The notes below the pieces were generated by a model. The model was given only the letters and a program-made list of their open reading frames with translations. It made no database searches and was not told the origin of the DNA. The position numbers and the translations under genes are program-made. A DNA stretch of 64,000 bases from Rikenellaceae bacterium (GTDB taxonomy: Bacteria; Bacteroidota; Bacteroidia; Bacteroidales; Rikenellaceae). The stretch lies in NCBI GenBank assembly GCA_017442365.1, contig JAFRZW010000002.1:1-64000 (forward strand), written 5' to 3'. Of the stretch, positions 1 to 7,934 are shown one piece after another; position 1 is the first letter of the stretch; the number at the start of each line of letters is the position of its first letter.

Positions 1-1
1 G

Positions 2-103
2 AAAAAACAAGCGTTCTTTGTGGCTGTTGTAGGGTATGTGCAAGAGATTAAAGATGCTGTTTCTACCAACTTTCCCTTCCATAAAAAGGCAACGGATAGG
101 TAG
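2..103 (+). CDS. C-terminal fragment of an unidentified protein (runs in from the left edge)
   Basis: An open frame enters from the left edge and stops with TAG at 101-103, giving about 33 residues that end in KKATDR. The peptide is mixed hydrophobic and basic and matches no family I recognise. The next gene, nadB, has its own promoter at 243-250, so this would be the tail of a separate upstream gene. It is too short to prove coding, and chance read-through is possible. Confidence 0.3.
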   Translation, partial: KKQAFFVAVVGYVQEIKDAVSTNFPFHKKATDR

Positions 104-242
104 CAATTCTTTCTCTAATACCCGCCATATACGGCTCCTTCTGCCGAAATTAACAATATGGTGAGGTAACACAAAAATGGTATATGTACCAACCACTTAT
201 CACATTTTGCCCTCATCCTGCCATTTTTACGCAAGTTCTTGT

Positions 243-250
243 TATCTTTG
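243..250 (+). promoter_or_regulatory. Bacteroidota -7 promoter element for nadB
   Basis: TATCTTTG matches the Bacteroidota primary-sigma -7 consensus TAnnTTTG and lies 26 bases before the chosen nadB ATG. No convincing TTTG lies 19-21 bases upstream, so only the -7 element supports it. Confidence 0.6.
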
Positions 251-276
251 CGCAACGTATAACTCACACAACAAGA

Positions 277-1833
277 ATGAGAACAGATTTCTTGGTTATC
301 GGCAGTGGCGCAGCGGGTCTTTCGTTCGCACTCAAAGCTGCCGAACACGGCCACGTAACGATCGTTACTAAGGGCGAAATGGTCGAGTGTAACACCAATT
401 ACGCTCAGGGCGGTATCTGCTCGGTTACCTACGAGCCCGACACCTTCGAAAAACATATCAAAGACACAATGGTCTGTGGCGCAGGTATTTGCGACGAGGC
501 GGCAGTCAATTTGGTCGTACGTCGTGCGCCCGAACTCATAGCCGACCTCATTGCGTGGGGAACGCGCTTCGACCGCACTCCCGACGGACGCTTCGAGCTC
601 AACCGCGAGGGCGGACACTCCGAGCACCGTATCCTCCACCACAAGGACCTGACGGGTGCCGAGATCGAACGTGCATTGATCGAGAGCGTGCGCAAGCACC
701 CCAATATCACCGTTTTGGAGCACCACTTCGCAATCGACCTGCTCACCCAGCACCACTTGGGCGAGTTCGTTACGCGCCACACACGCGGGCTGGCCTGCTT
801 CGGTGCCTACGTGCTCGATATGGATTCGGGACGTATCGAAACGATGCTCTCGCGCTTTACGGTCGTGGCGACGGGCGGCTGCGGAAACATCTATGGCACA
901 ACGACTAACCCCATCGTGGCAACGGGCGACGGTATCGCTATGTGCCACCGCGCCAAGGCGATGATCTCGAATATGGAGTTCATTCAGTTCCACCCCACAT
1001 CGCTCTACAACCCCGGCGAGCGCCCCTCGTTCCTGATCACCGAGGCGATGCGTGGTTTTGGTGCGATTCTACGCCTGCCCAATGGCAAGGAGTTTATGGA
1101 CAAATATCACTCGATGGGCTCGCTCGCACCGCGCGACGTGGTGGCACGAGCTATCGACCGCGAAATGAAACGCAGTGGCGAAGAGTTTGTCTATCTGGAC
1201 GTTACGCACAAAGACGCCGACTCGATCCGTAGCCACTTCCCCAATATCTACGAGAAATGTCTGTCGCTCGGAATCGACATCACCAAAGATTATATCCCCG
1301 TTACGCCCGCTGCGCACTACTGCTGCGGTGGCGTGAAGGTCGATCTCAACGGTCAGACCTCGATCAAGCGTCTGTACGCTCTGGGCGAGTGCTCGTGTAC
1401 GGGTCTGCACGGAGCTAACCGCTTGGCTTCGAACTCGTTGATCGAGGCTGTGGTCTATGCCGACCAAGCCGCAAAGCACGCCATCGAACTCTTCGACCGC
1501 ACCGAGATTCAAGAGGGTATTCCCGATTGGAACTTCGAGGGCACGTCGAACACCGAGGAGATGTTGCTGATCATTCAGTCGAAGCGCGAGATGCAGCAGA
1601 TTATGTCGAATTACGTGGGTATCGTGCGCTCGAACCTCTACTTGAAACGTGCAATGCGCCGCTTGGAGATCCTCTGGCACGAGACCGAGGAGCTCTACAA
1701 CAAGACCACGCCCAACCGCGACCTGTGCGAACTGCGTAATATGATCGCCGTTGCCTATCTGGTCATCAAGCAGGGCCGCGACCGCAAAGAGTCGGTCGGC
1801 TGCCACTACAACGTCGATTACCCGCAAGAGTAG
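277..1833 (+). CDS. nadB: L-aspartate oxidase NadB
   Basis: FAD flavoprotein that oxidises L-aspartate to iminoaspartate, the first step of de novo NAD synthesis; the product passes to quinolinate synthase NadA (gene at 36984). The 518-residue protein opens with the dinucleotide-binding loop GSGAAG (about residues 9-14). It carries the fumarate-reductase/aspartate-oxidase signatures NYAQGG, QFHPTSL, HYCCGG and LHGANRLASNSL, and ends in a helical C-terminal domain. I start at ATG 277, not further upstream: the promoter element at 243-250 would lie inside a longer gene, and the family begins just before the FAD loop. nadA is not adjacent. The last codons are duplicated downstream at 3173-3196 (see repeats). 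Confidence 0.95.
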   Translation: MRTDFLVIGSGAAGLSFALKAAEHGHVTIVTKGEMVECNTNYAQGGICSVTYEPDTFEKHIKDTMVCGAGICDEAAVNLVVRRAPELIADLIAWGTRFDRTPDGRFELNREGGHSEHRILHHKDLTGAEIERALIESVRKHPNITVLEHHFAIDLLTQHHLGEFVTRHTRGLACFGAYVLDMDSGRIETMLSRFTVVATGGCGNIYGTTTNPIVATGDGIAMCHRAKAMISNMEFIQFHPTSLYNPGERPSFLITEAMRGFGAILRLPNGKEFMDKYHSMGSLAPRDVVARAIDREMKRSGEEFVYLDVTHKDADSIRSHFPNIYEKCLSLGIDITKDYIPVTPAAHYCCGGVKVDLNGQTSIKRLYALGECSCTGLHGANRLASNSLIEAVVYADQAAKHAIELFDRTEIQEGIPDWNFEGTSNTEEMLLIIQSKREMQQIMSNYVGIVRSNLYLKRAMRRLEILWHETEELYNKTTPNRDLCELRNMIAVAYLVIKQGRDRKESVGCHYNVDYPQE

Positions 1834-1868
1834 AGAGATTCAGGATTCAAAATTCAAGATTCAAGATT
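1811..1868 (+). repeat. 58-bp direct repeat, copy 1 (nadB 3' end plus intergenic tail)
   Basis: This holds the last codons of nadB, its stop and an ATTCAAGATT-rich tail. It is identical over 58 bases to 3173-3230. Similarity resumes after a 6-base indel (both copies then read TTGGTTCTTGGGATTT) and each copy is followed by a GCCGC-stem terminator. The repeats bracket the minus-strand YD-repeat gene. Confidence 0.9.
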
Positions 1869-1890
1869 TGGTTCTTGGGATTTAGTAAAA

Positions 1891-1925
1891 AAATGCCGCG
1901 CTCGTTCGGAGTGCGGCATTTTTGT
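1891..1925 (+). terminator. Rho-independent terminator after nadB
   Basis: AATGCCGC pairs with GCGGCATT around a 13-base loop that itself can partly pair, followed by a T-rich run. A-runs on the other side could let it act on the minus strand too, below the YD-repeat gene. Confidence 0.8.
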
Positions 1926-2023
1926 TTGTGCTTATTTATAATCAAATCAGAAAAAATCGAAATCCTCTGAACTTCGTCATTATCTTCCCACTTGCGCGGA
2001 GTATCGTTCGGACCTTGTCAGGG

Positions 2024-3070
2024 CTATTCGTAATAACTGATCTGGCGTAGGGTAATCCACTTTGGACGAAAAACGCCGTCGCGCGCGAAGAACTCTATGC
2101 GCCTGATCCAATTGCCGTGCGCGTCGTATTCGTATTGATAATCAGCCGTATATCCGTGATGTATGCTGTCGCCATTGATCTGATAGTTGCGATATTTTAT
2201 GCAGTTGTTCCACTCGTCATACTCTCGCTCAACGACCATTTCGTTCTTATACTTTTTGCCGTTGGTTAGGGTGCGAATATTAATGCAGTTGCCACGCTGG
2301 TCGTAGCGGTAGTGCTTAACGATATGAGAGTTTGACTCTCCCGTTGAGATAATTTTATCTCCGTTGCGATTTGGGCGAATCTTGGGTATCGAACTCTTTT
2401 TCACGAGGTTGCCCTGCGCGTCATAGCTCATTTTCACAACCTTTTTAATCTCGCCATTGAGGTTGTAATGTACCTCACGAACGCAGTGCCCATCAGCATT
2501 GTATTTGTAGCGCGTTTGAGGGTTGGGCTCCATATCGTTGCGCGTTTGGGGAGCCTTGCTGCGATATTGATACTTGACCTTTTGACCCTTACGGTTGTAT
2601 TTGTACGCCTCATATCTGATCTTGCGACCATCGGCACGCAAGTCGTAACTTTGAGCGAGCAACCCGCAACCATCATACTCGAAAATATTCGTGTGGGAGT
2701 ATCTGGTCGAATCCTCGTAACTGATCACGTGCCGCTCTAAGCAGTTGCCACGCTGATCATATTTATAATAGATGTCGTTCGCCTTCGGAGCGATCCTGAT
2801 AGTTGATCTGCGGGGTCTTCGGAAAAACTCCTCCCACTCCACATTGCCCTCGCGGTTGAAGTGGTAGATCGTGGGTGCGGGTTGATATTTGCTCGTGTCG
2901 GGAGCAAGTTTGCCATCGACCTCAACGACCGAGGCCGAATATGCTTCAATCATTTTCACATTACCACGCAATGGGTAGTAATCGTAGCCATAACGCATCG
3001 TGGCTGGCTCTTGGGCTGTGGCTGTGGCAAATGCCAAAATCCACAAAATCGAAAGTGTCAGTCGTTTCAT
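2024..3070 (-). CDS. Exported YD/RHS-type repeat protein of unknown function
   Basis: A 348-residue protein with a basic N-terminus, a hydrophobic segment and an ATAQ-type signal-peptidase I site near residue 20, so it is probably exported to the periplasm or surface. The mature part is a series of degenerate YD repeats of the form YxYDxxGN (for example YKYDQRGNC, MSYDAQGNL, YRYDQRGNC, YEYDAHGNW). This is the beta-rich repeat of RHS and wall-associated proteins, but without an RHS core or toxin tip. It starts at ATG 3070, 26 bases inside a perfect two-part promoter. It lies between duplicated nadB ends (1811-1868 and 3173-3230), which suggests it was inserted or is a relic of a duplication. 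No function can be assigned. Confidence 0.75.
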   Translation of the reverse strand: MKRLTLSILWILAFATATAQEPATMRYGYDYYPLRGNVKMIEAYSASVVEVDGKLAPDTSKYQPAPTIYHFNREGNVEWEEFFRRPRRSTIRIAPKANDIYYKYDQRGNCLERHVISYEDSTRYSHTNIFEYDGCGLLAQSYDLRADGRKIRYEAYKYNRKGQKVKYQYRSKAPQTRNDMEPNPQTRYKYNADGHCVREVHYNLNGEIKKVVKMSYDAQGNLVKKSSIPKIRPNRNGDKIISTGESNSHIVKHYRYDQRGNCINIRTLTNGKKYKNEMVVEREYDEWNNCIKYRNYQINGDSIHHGYTADYQYEYDAHGNWIRRIEFFARDGVFRPKWITLRQISYYE

Positions 3071-3096
3071 TTGTAGGTGCATTTGTGGTTATACCG

Positions 3097-3127
3097 CAAA
3101 TATACAAAAGAAATATGGCAAAACAAA
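3097..3127 (-). promoter_or_regulatory. Two-part Bacteroidota promoter for the YD-repeat gene
   Basis: On the minus strand TTTG (3124-3127) is followed after exactly 19 bases by TATATTTG (3097-3104), a full match to TTTG-N19-TAnnTTTG. It lies 26 bases upstream of the ATG. Confidence 0.8.
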
Positions 3128-3172
3128 AAAACATTTCCATTAATTATAATTAAAGCAGAATAATCATAATCG

Positions 3173-3230
3173 ACGTCGATTACCCGCAAGAGTAGAGAGA
3201 TTCAGGATTCAAAATTCAAGATTCAAGATT
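3173..3230 (+). repeat. 58-bp direct repeat, copy 2 (orphan nadB C-terminus)
   Basis: Exact copy of 1811-1868. It contains the codons for VDYPQE plus stop from the end of nadB but no gene upstream, so it is a non-functional fragment. A terminator resembling the nadB one follows. Confidence 0.9.
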
Positions 3231-3272
3231 CAAAATTTGGTTCTTGGGATTTGGGATTAAAATTTAGAAATT

Positions 3273-3304
3273 ATGCCGCGCTCCGAACGAGTGCGGCATT
3301 TTTC
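3273..3304 (+). terminator. Terminator-like hairpin, loop-inverted relative to the nadB terminator
   Basis: ATGCCGC pairs with GCGGCAT, followed by a T-run. The 13-base interior is nearly the reverse complement of that in the hairpin at 1891-1925. It lies upstream of lipA with no gene ending at it, so it is either a relic or acts on read-through. Confidence 0.65.
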
Positions 3305-3388
3305 TTAAAATTTGGGAACAGAAAGACCGATTTTTATAAAAATTGGTAGATTAAGTCGAATTTATTAGGATTTCTTTCAGAAAATTTA

Positions 3389-3396
3389 TATTTTTG
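3389..3396 (+). promoter_or_regulatory. Probable -7 element for the lipA-lipB-recJ operon
   Basis: TATTTTTG fits TAnnTTTG and lies 28 bases before the lipA ATG. No clear TTTG is found at the expected distance. Confidence 0.5.
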
Positions 3397-3424
3397 CGTC
3401 AATTGGAAAAGTAATAAATTTATA

Positions 3425-4303
3425 ATGCCGAAAGTCTATGACAAGGCAAATGCGAGGACTAAACCCGATTGGCTCAAAATTAGACTAAAAGGAAACGAAG
3501 AGTATGCAGATGTAGCACGTATCGTCAGGGAACACCACCTACACACGATTTGTAGTAGTGGTATGTGCCCTAATAAAGCCGAGTGTTGGAGCCGCCGTAC
3601 AGCGACTTTTATGATCTTGGGCGACGTATGTACCAGAGCGTGTCGTTTCTGTGCCACAAAATCGGGGCGAGCTTTGCCTCCCGACCCTGAGGAACCCGAA
3701 AGAGTTGCTCAATCTGTCGCACTGATGGGACTGCGTTATGCAGTCATCACATCGGTTACGCGCGACGATCTGCCCGACGGCGGTGCCGAACATTGGGCAG
3801 AGACCGTGCGCGCTATCAAACGTCGTAACCCACAGACTGCCGTAGAACTTTTGATTCCCGATTTTGACGGTCGCAAAGAACTGATTGATATCGTTTTGGC
3901 GGCCGGAGCCGACGTGGTTGGACACAATGTCGAAACCACGCGACGACTGACTCCGCTTGTACGTGCGCGCGCGAAGTACGACACTTCGCTCTCGACGTTG
4001 CGTCATATTGCCGAGTCGGGCGTGAAGGCCAAAAGTGGTATTATGGTTGGATTGGGCGAGACGGACGACGAGATTGTGCAGACACTTGCGGATTTGCGAG
4101 AGGTCGGCTGTCGAATTGTTACGTTGGGACAATATCTTCAACCCACCGAGCAACACTATCCGGTTGCTGAATTTATTACACCTGAAAAATTTGAATACTA
4201 CAAAGCCCAAGCCGAACGTTTAGGTTTTGACTACGTAGCCAGCGCACCGTTGGTACGATCGTCATATATGGCCGAACGCGCGCTGGATAAATGCGGAGAA
4301 TAG
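3425..4303 (+). CDS. lipA: Lipoyl synthase LipA
   Basis: Radical-SAM enzyme that inserts two sulfurs into octanoyl groups on lipoyl domains of the E2 and GcvH proteins. The 292-residue sequence has both iron-sulfur cluster motifs. The auxiliary cluster cysteines are in CSSGMCPNKAEC (residues 43, 48, 54). The radical-SAM motif is CTRACRFC (residues 69, 73, 76). A C-terminal RSSYMAE segment holds the conserved serine that ligates the auxiliary cluster. lipB starts 4 bases after its stop, so octanoyl transfer and sulfur insertion are co-expressed. Confidence 0.97.
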   Translation: MPKVYDKANARTKPDWLKIRLKGNEEYADVARIVREHHLHTICSSGMCPNKAECWSRRTATFMILGDVCTRACRFCATKSGRALPPDPEEPERVAQSVALMGLRYAVITSVTRDDLPDGGAEHWAETVRAIKRRNPQTAVELLIPDFDGRKELIDIVLAAGADVVGHNVETTRRLTPLVRARAKYDTSLSTLRHIAESGVKAKSGIMVGLGETDDEIVQTLADLREVGCRIVTLGQYLQPTEQHYPVAEFITPEKFEYYKAQAERLGFDYVASAPLVRSSYMAERALDKCGE

Positions 4304-4307
4304 AGCG

Positions 4308-5036
4308 ATGAAAACTATACGCGCCGAGTACCGAGATCTGGGACTCATCGACTACGAACAGGCTTGGGAGCTGCAACGCTCGCTGTTCGATGGTCTGCTG
4401 GCGCGCAAGGCTCAACCGACAAAGGGCGATGTAGCAAACGCCGAGGCGACTTGGGAGTCGTCCGACGAGGCTGGTTACGTACTGCTGTGCGAACACCGAC
4501 CCGTCTATACGCTTGGCAAGAGCGGACACAAGGAGAATCTGCTCTTTACCGAGGCACTGCTCCGCCAGATCGGAGCAACGTTCTATCACATAGATCGTGG
4601 TGGCGACGTTACGTTCCACGGACCCGGGCAGATTGTAGGCTATCCGATCATCGACTTGGAGAAGTTGGGTATCGGACTGAGAGACTACATCGCAGCGTTG
4701 GAGCAGTCGGTGATCGACTGTGTAGCCGAGTATGGCATTCAAGCGGGTCGTATGGAGGGTGCGGCGGGCGTTTGGATCGTCGAGGAGGGTCGCACGCCAC
4801 GCAAGATTTGCGCAATCGGGGTTCGTTCGTCGCGCTATGTTACGATGCACGGATTTGCGCTCAATGTCGCAACGGATTTGAAGTACTTCACCTATATCAA
4901 TCCGTGCGGTTTTGCCGATCGTGGTGTCTGCTCGATCGAGAGCGAGGTGGGGCACGCGGTCAGCATCGAAGAGGTGAAGGCGAAGATTATTAACTATTTA
5001 GAGAAAAATTTGAATGTTAAAATATATAAAAATTAA
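4308..5036 (+). CDS. lipB: Octanoyl-ACP:protein N-octanoyltransferase LipB
   Basis: Transfers octanoate from acyl-carrier protein to lipoyl-domain lysines, giving the substrate of LipA encoded just upstream. The 242-residue protein shows the LipB signatures DRGGDVTFHGPGQ (about 97-109), the lysine in RKICAIG (about 166) and the catalytic cysteine in INPCG (about 200). It starts 4 bases after lipA, and recJ follows after 5 bases, so the three form one transcription unit. Confidence 0.96.
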   Translation: MKTIRAEYRDLGLIDYEQAWELQRSLFDGLLARKAQPTKGDVANAEATWESSDEAGYVLLCEHRPVYTLGKSGHKENLLFTEALLRQIGATFYHIDRGGDVTFHGPGQIVGYPIIDLEKLGIGLRDYIAALEQSVIDCVAEYGIQAGRMEGAAGVWIVEEGRTPRKICAIGVRSSRYVTMHGFALNVATDLKYFTYINPCGFADRGVCSIESEVGHAVSIEEVKAKIINYLEKNLNVKIYKN

Positions 5037-5041
5037 ACGTT

Positions 5042-6820
5042 ATGCCATTAGAGAAGAGATGGGACGTCAAATCTCAGGGCGATGCGAAGGTAGTAGCTGA
5101 ACTTTCAGCAGCACTTCCCATATCCCCTGTGTTGGCGAACCTGCTTGTACAGAGAGGCATAGACACCGTTGAGAAAGCAAACCGATTCTTCCACCCGCAG
5201 CTCGAAGAGTTGCACGATCCGTTCCTGATGAAGGATATGGATCGCGCTGTGGAGCGAATCGAACGTGCCGTCAAAAACCGTGAGAAGATTATGGTTTATG
5301 GCGACTACGATGTGGACGGAACGACGGCCGTAGCGTTGGTCTACACCTTCCTCCGAAGGTTGGGACACGACAACTTGCGGTTCTATATTCCCGACCGTTA
5401 TAACGAGGGTTATGGCGTGTCGATCAAGAGTATAGACTACGCCGCAAGCAAGGGAGTGAGCCTTGTGATCACGCTCGATTGCGGCATCAAAGCGTCCGAA
5501 AAGGTGGCCTATGCCAAAGAGAAGGGTATCGACTACATCATTTGCGACCACCACCTACCCGCAGATCATCTGCCCGAGGCGGTCGCTGTGCTCGATCCCA
5601 AACGCCATGATTGCGAGTATCCGTTCAAGGAGCTGTCGGGTTGTGGTGTCGGTTTCAAATTGGTGCAGGCCTACGCCCTGCGCAACAACATTCCGTTCTC
5701 GGAGGTCGAGCGACTGCTCGATTTGGTCGTAGTGAGTATCGCCTCGGACATCGTGCCGCTGACGGGCGAGAACCGCATTTTGGCTCACTATGGTCTGCGA
5801 CGCCTCAATGAGAGTCCCGGCAAGGGACTGCTGTCGATCATCAAGATCTGTGGGCTCGAAAAGCACACTATCACAATCGACGACATCGTCTTCAAGATCG
5901 GTCCGCGTATCAACGCCGCAGGTCGTATGCGCGTCGATGAAGAGGACGAAAATGCAGCTCCTTCGGGTGGCCACGCGGCTGTGAATCTGCTCATTGAGCG
6001 CAACGAGAAGGTGGCCGAGAACTTTGGCTCGATGATCGATACGTTCAATCAGGATCGAAAGAGCATTGACCGCTCGGTAACCATCGAGGCGCACGAGTTG
6101 ATCGAGTCGAATCCCGAGTTGAAGAATCGCAAGAGTACGGTCATCTACAACCCCAAGTGGATGAAGGGTATCGTTGGTATCGTGGCCTCGCGCCTGATCG
6201 AAACGTACTATCGCCCGACGGTTGTGATGACGATGAGCAACGGTTTTGCTACGGGTTCGGCGCGTAGTGTGCCGGGCTTCGACCTCTATCAGGCGGTTGA
6301 ATCGTGTGCCGATCTGTTGGAGAACTTCGGAGGTCATATGTACGCCGCAGGATTGACAATGAAACCCGAGAATGTCGAGGAGTTCACACGTCGATTCAAT
6401 GCCTACGTCGAGGAGCATATCAAGCCCGAGATGTTGATTCCGCAGGTCGAGATCGATGCCGAGCTGCAATTCAGCGAGATCACGCCCGATTTCCGTCGCA
6501 AGTTGAACGAGTTTCAACCCTTCGGACCGGGAAACCCCTCGCCTGTCTTCATCACCAACGGAATCAGCGGCAACAACGCCCGTCTGGTGGGTGCCGAGTG
6601 CGAACACCTGCGTATGGACCTGATGCAGCACAGCAAGCATAATAACAAACTTCACTCGCTGCAAGCAATTGCATTTCAGCAACCTACGCATTTCGAGTGG
6701 ATTCGTAGCGGACGCTCGGTCGATGTCTGCTACACGATTGTCGAGAACCACTATCGCGGTACGGTTTCGACCCAGCTGCGTGTGAAGGATATTCGCCGCT
6801 GCCCGAACAATCACAAGTAG
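5042..6820 (+). CDS. recJ: Single-stranded-DNA-specific exonuclease RecJ
   Basis: 5'-3' exonuclease on single-stranded DNA used in recombination and mismatch repair. The 592-residue protein has the DHH phosphoesterase metal motifs YGDYDVDGTT (about 85-94) and ICDHHLP (about 166-172). A DHHA1 region follows with GFATGSARSV and the GGHMYAAGLT metal/substrate motif (about 430), then a C-terminal OB-fold portion with the FQPFGPGNPSPVF segment typical of RecJ. It is the last gene of the lipA-lipB-recJ unit and ends at a strong terminator shared with the convergent methyltransferase gene. Confidence 0.95.
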   Translation: MPLEKRWDVKSQGDAKVVAELSAALPISPVLANLLVQRGIDTVEKANRFFHPQLEELHDPFLMKDMDRAVERIERAVKNREKIMVYGDYDVDGTTAVALVYTFLRRLGHDNLRFYIPDRYNEGYGVSIKSIDYAASKGVSLVITLDCGIKASEKVAYAKEKGIDYIICDHHLPADHLPEAVAVLDPKRHDCEYPFKELSGCGVGFKLVQAYALRNNIPFSEVERLLDLVVVSIASDIVPLTGENRILAHYGLRRLNESPGKGLLSIIKICGLEKHTITIDDIVFKIGPRINAAGRMRVDEEDENAAPSGGHAAVNLLIERNEKVAENFGSMIDTFNQDRKSIDRSVTIEAHELIESNPELKNRKSTVIYNPKWMKGIVGIVASRLIETYYRPTVVMTMSNGFATGSARSVPGFDLYQAVESCADLLENFGGHMYAAGLTMKPENVEEFTRRFNAYVEEHIKPEMLIPQVEIDAELQFSEITPDFRRKLNEFQPFGPGNPSPVFITNGISGNNARLVGAECEHLRMDLMQHSKHNNKLHSLQAIAFQQPTHFEWIRSGRSVDVCYTIVENHYRGTVSTQLRVKDIRRCPNNHK

Positions 6821-6875
6821 CAGCAGGCTGATTAAGTGGGGGGCGGCGCAGGTTGAGGCTGACCACCACTCAACA

Positions 6876-6918
6876 AAAAGCGGGAGGACAACTTTCGAGT
6901 TGAGCCTCCCGCTTTTTT
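6876..6918. terminator. Bidirectional terminator between recJ and the methyltransferase gene
   Basis: AAAAGCGGGAGG pairs with CCTCCCGCTTTT around a 16-base loop, with A-runs before and T-runs after. It sits between two convergent genes and can serve both. Confidence 0.85.
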
Positions 6919-6939
6919 GCGTGTATGAAGGGTGTTAAA

Positions 6940-7719
6940 CTACTGTTTTCGAACGATGTAGAGGTGATCCGAGGGCAGAGCAAAGCGAGTGCGCTCGTCG
7001 GGGGTAAGACTCGCAGCATAGTCCAGATCCTCGACCTCGAAACCCGCCTCACGCAGGCGATCGGCATAGTCGCGGCCATAGACACGACGGTGGTCATACT
7101 GTCCAAAAATGCGGGTGCGTTCGGCCTCATCGGTGATCGAATCGTCCTCGAATGTGGTCGCGCGATCCAGCTCGACGGGCGACAAAATGACGCCCCAACC
7201 TCCGCGACGCATCACGCGATAGAGCTCGCGCATCGCCCGCAGATCGTCCTCGACGTGCTCCATAATATGGTTGCAGAAAACCACATCGAAGCTCTCGTCA
7301 GCCAACGGAATCTGTTGAATATCAAAGTGTAAGTCGGCAAGTGGGCTCTCCAAATCGGCCGTAACATAGTCCGCCTCGTTTCCCCCCCCCGCGTATGTTC
7401 GGCGCAGATGGCGCATCAGGCACACCTCAGGCGCAACGTGCAACAATCGCGGACGCTGCTCGAACAGATCGCTCTCGCGTTGCAACCAAAGCCACAACAA
7501 TCGGTGTCGTTCGAGCGACAAACAGTTGGGACACAGCGCATTGTCGCGCGAGATGACATAGCCGTATGGCAGAAACTTACGACGTTTGGTACCACACACG
7601 GGGCACTCGCGCCCACGACCCACATAGAGCAGTCCGAGCAGGGGCACTGCCCAACCCGCCATACGTTGCAACACAGGTCGCGGTATTACGTTGAGAATGA
7701 ATCGAATAAGGCGTTTCAT
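6940..7719 (-). CDS. Zinc-finger class I SAM-dependent methyltransferase, substrate unknown
   Basis: About 259 residues starting with MKRLIRF. The N-terminal part has two CxxC pairs (CPVCG near 40 and CPNC near 65), likely a zinc ribbon. A Methyltransf_11-type core follows, with an acidic strand end (DYVTADLES) and the block FDVVFCNHIMEHVEDD characteristic of SAM methyltransferases acting on small molecules or glycans. The usual glycine-rich motif I is replaced by LLHVAPE. The ATG overlaps the xseB stop (ATGA), so it is translationally coupled as the last gene of xseA-xseB. The link with exonuclease VII looks positional, not functional. Confidence 0.75.
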   Translation of the reverse strand: MKRLIRFILNVIPRPVLQRMAGWAVPLLGLLYVGRGRECPVCGTKRRKFLPYGYVISRDNALCPNCLSLERHRLLWLWLQRESDLFEQRPRLLHVAPEVCLMRHLRRTYAGGGNEADYVTADLESPLADLHFDIQQIPLADESFDVVFCNHIMEHVEDDLRAMRELYRVMRRGGWGVILSPVELDRATTFEDDSITDEAERTRIFGQYDHRRVYGRDYADRLREAGFEVEDLDYAASLTPDERTRFALPSDHLYIVRKQ

Positions 7720-7934
7720 CGCGAGCCCTCCTCCGTTCCGAGCACCTCGGCGACCTCGCGCTCGGCACGCAAAAGTCGCTCCTTGCACTGCGCAATCAGT
7801 TCGGTGGCGCGCTTAACCTCAGAGGCCAACGTGTCGACGTCCATCTGCTGAGTGTTGAATCGCGCCAAAATCTGCTCCACTTCGGCCATCGCCTCAGCGT
7901 AGCTAACCTCTTGTTTCTTAGTTGTTTTTGCCAT
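7716..7934 (-). CDS. xseB: Exodeoxyribonuclease VII small subunit XseB
   Basis: A 72-residue helical protein with the XseB pattern: SYAEAMAEVEQILARF then a second helix VKRATELIAQCKERL. It binds the C-terminal helices of XseA to form exonuclease VII, which degrades single-stranded DNA from both ends. Its start overlaps the end of xseA by 17 bases and its stop overlaps the methyltransferase start by 4 bases. Confidence 0.9.
   Translation of the reverse strand: MAKTTKKQEVSYAEAMAEVEQILARFNTQQMDVDTLASEVKRATELIAQCKERLLRAEREVAEVLGTEEGSR

Noticed and set aside
115..993. Long minus-strand open frame across the nadB start
   Set aside because: It is the antisense of nadB, has no family match, and NadB motifs fix the true frame.
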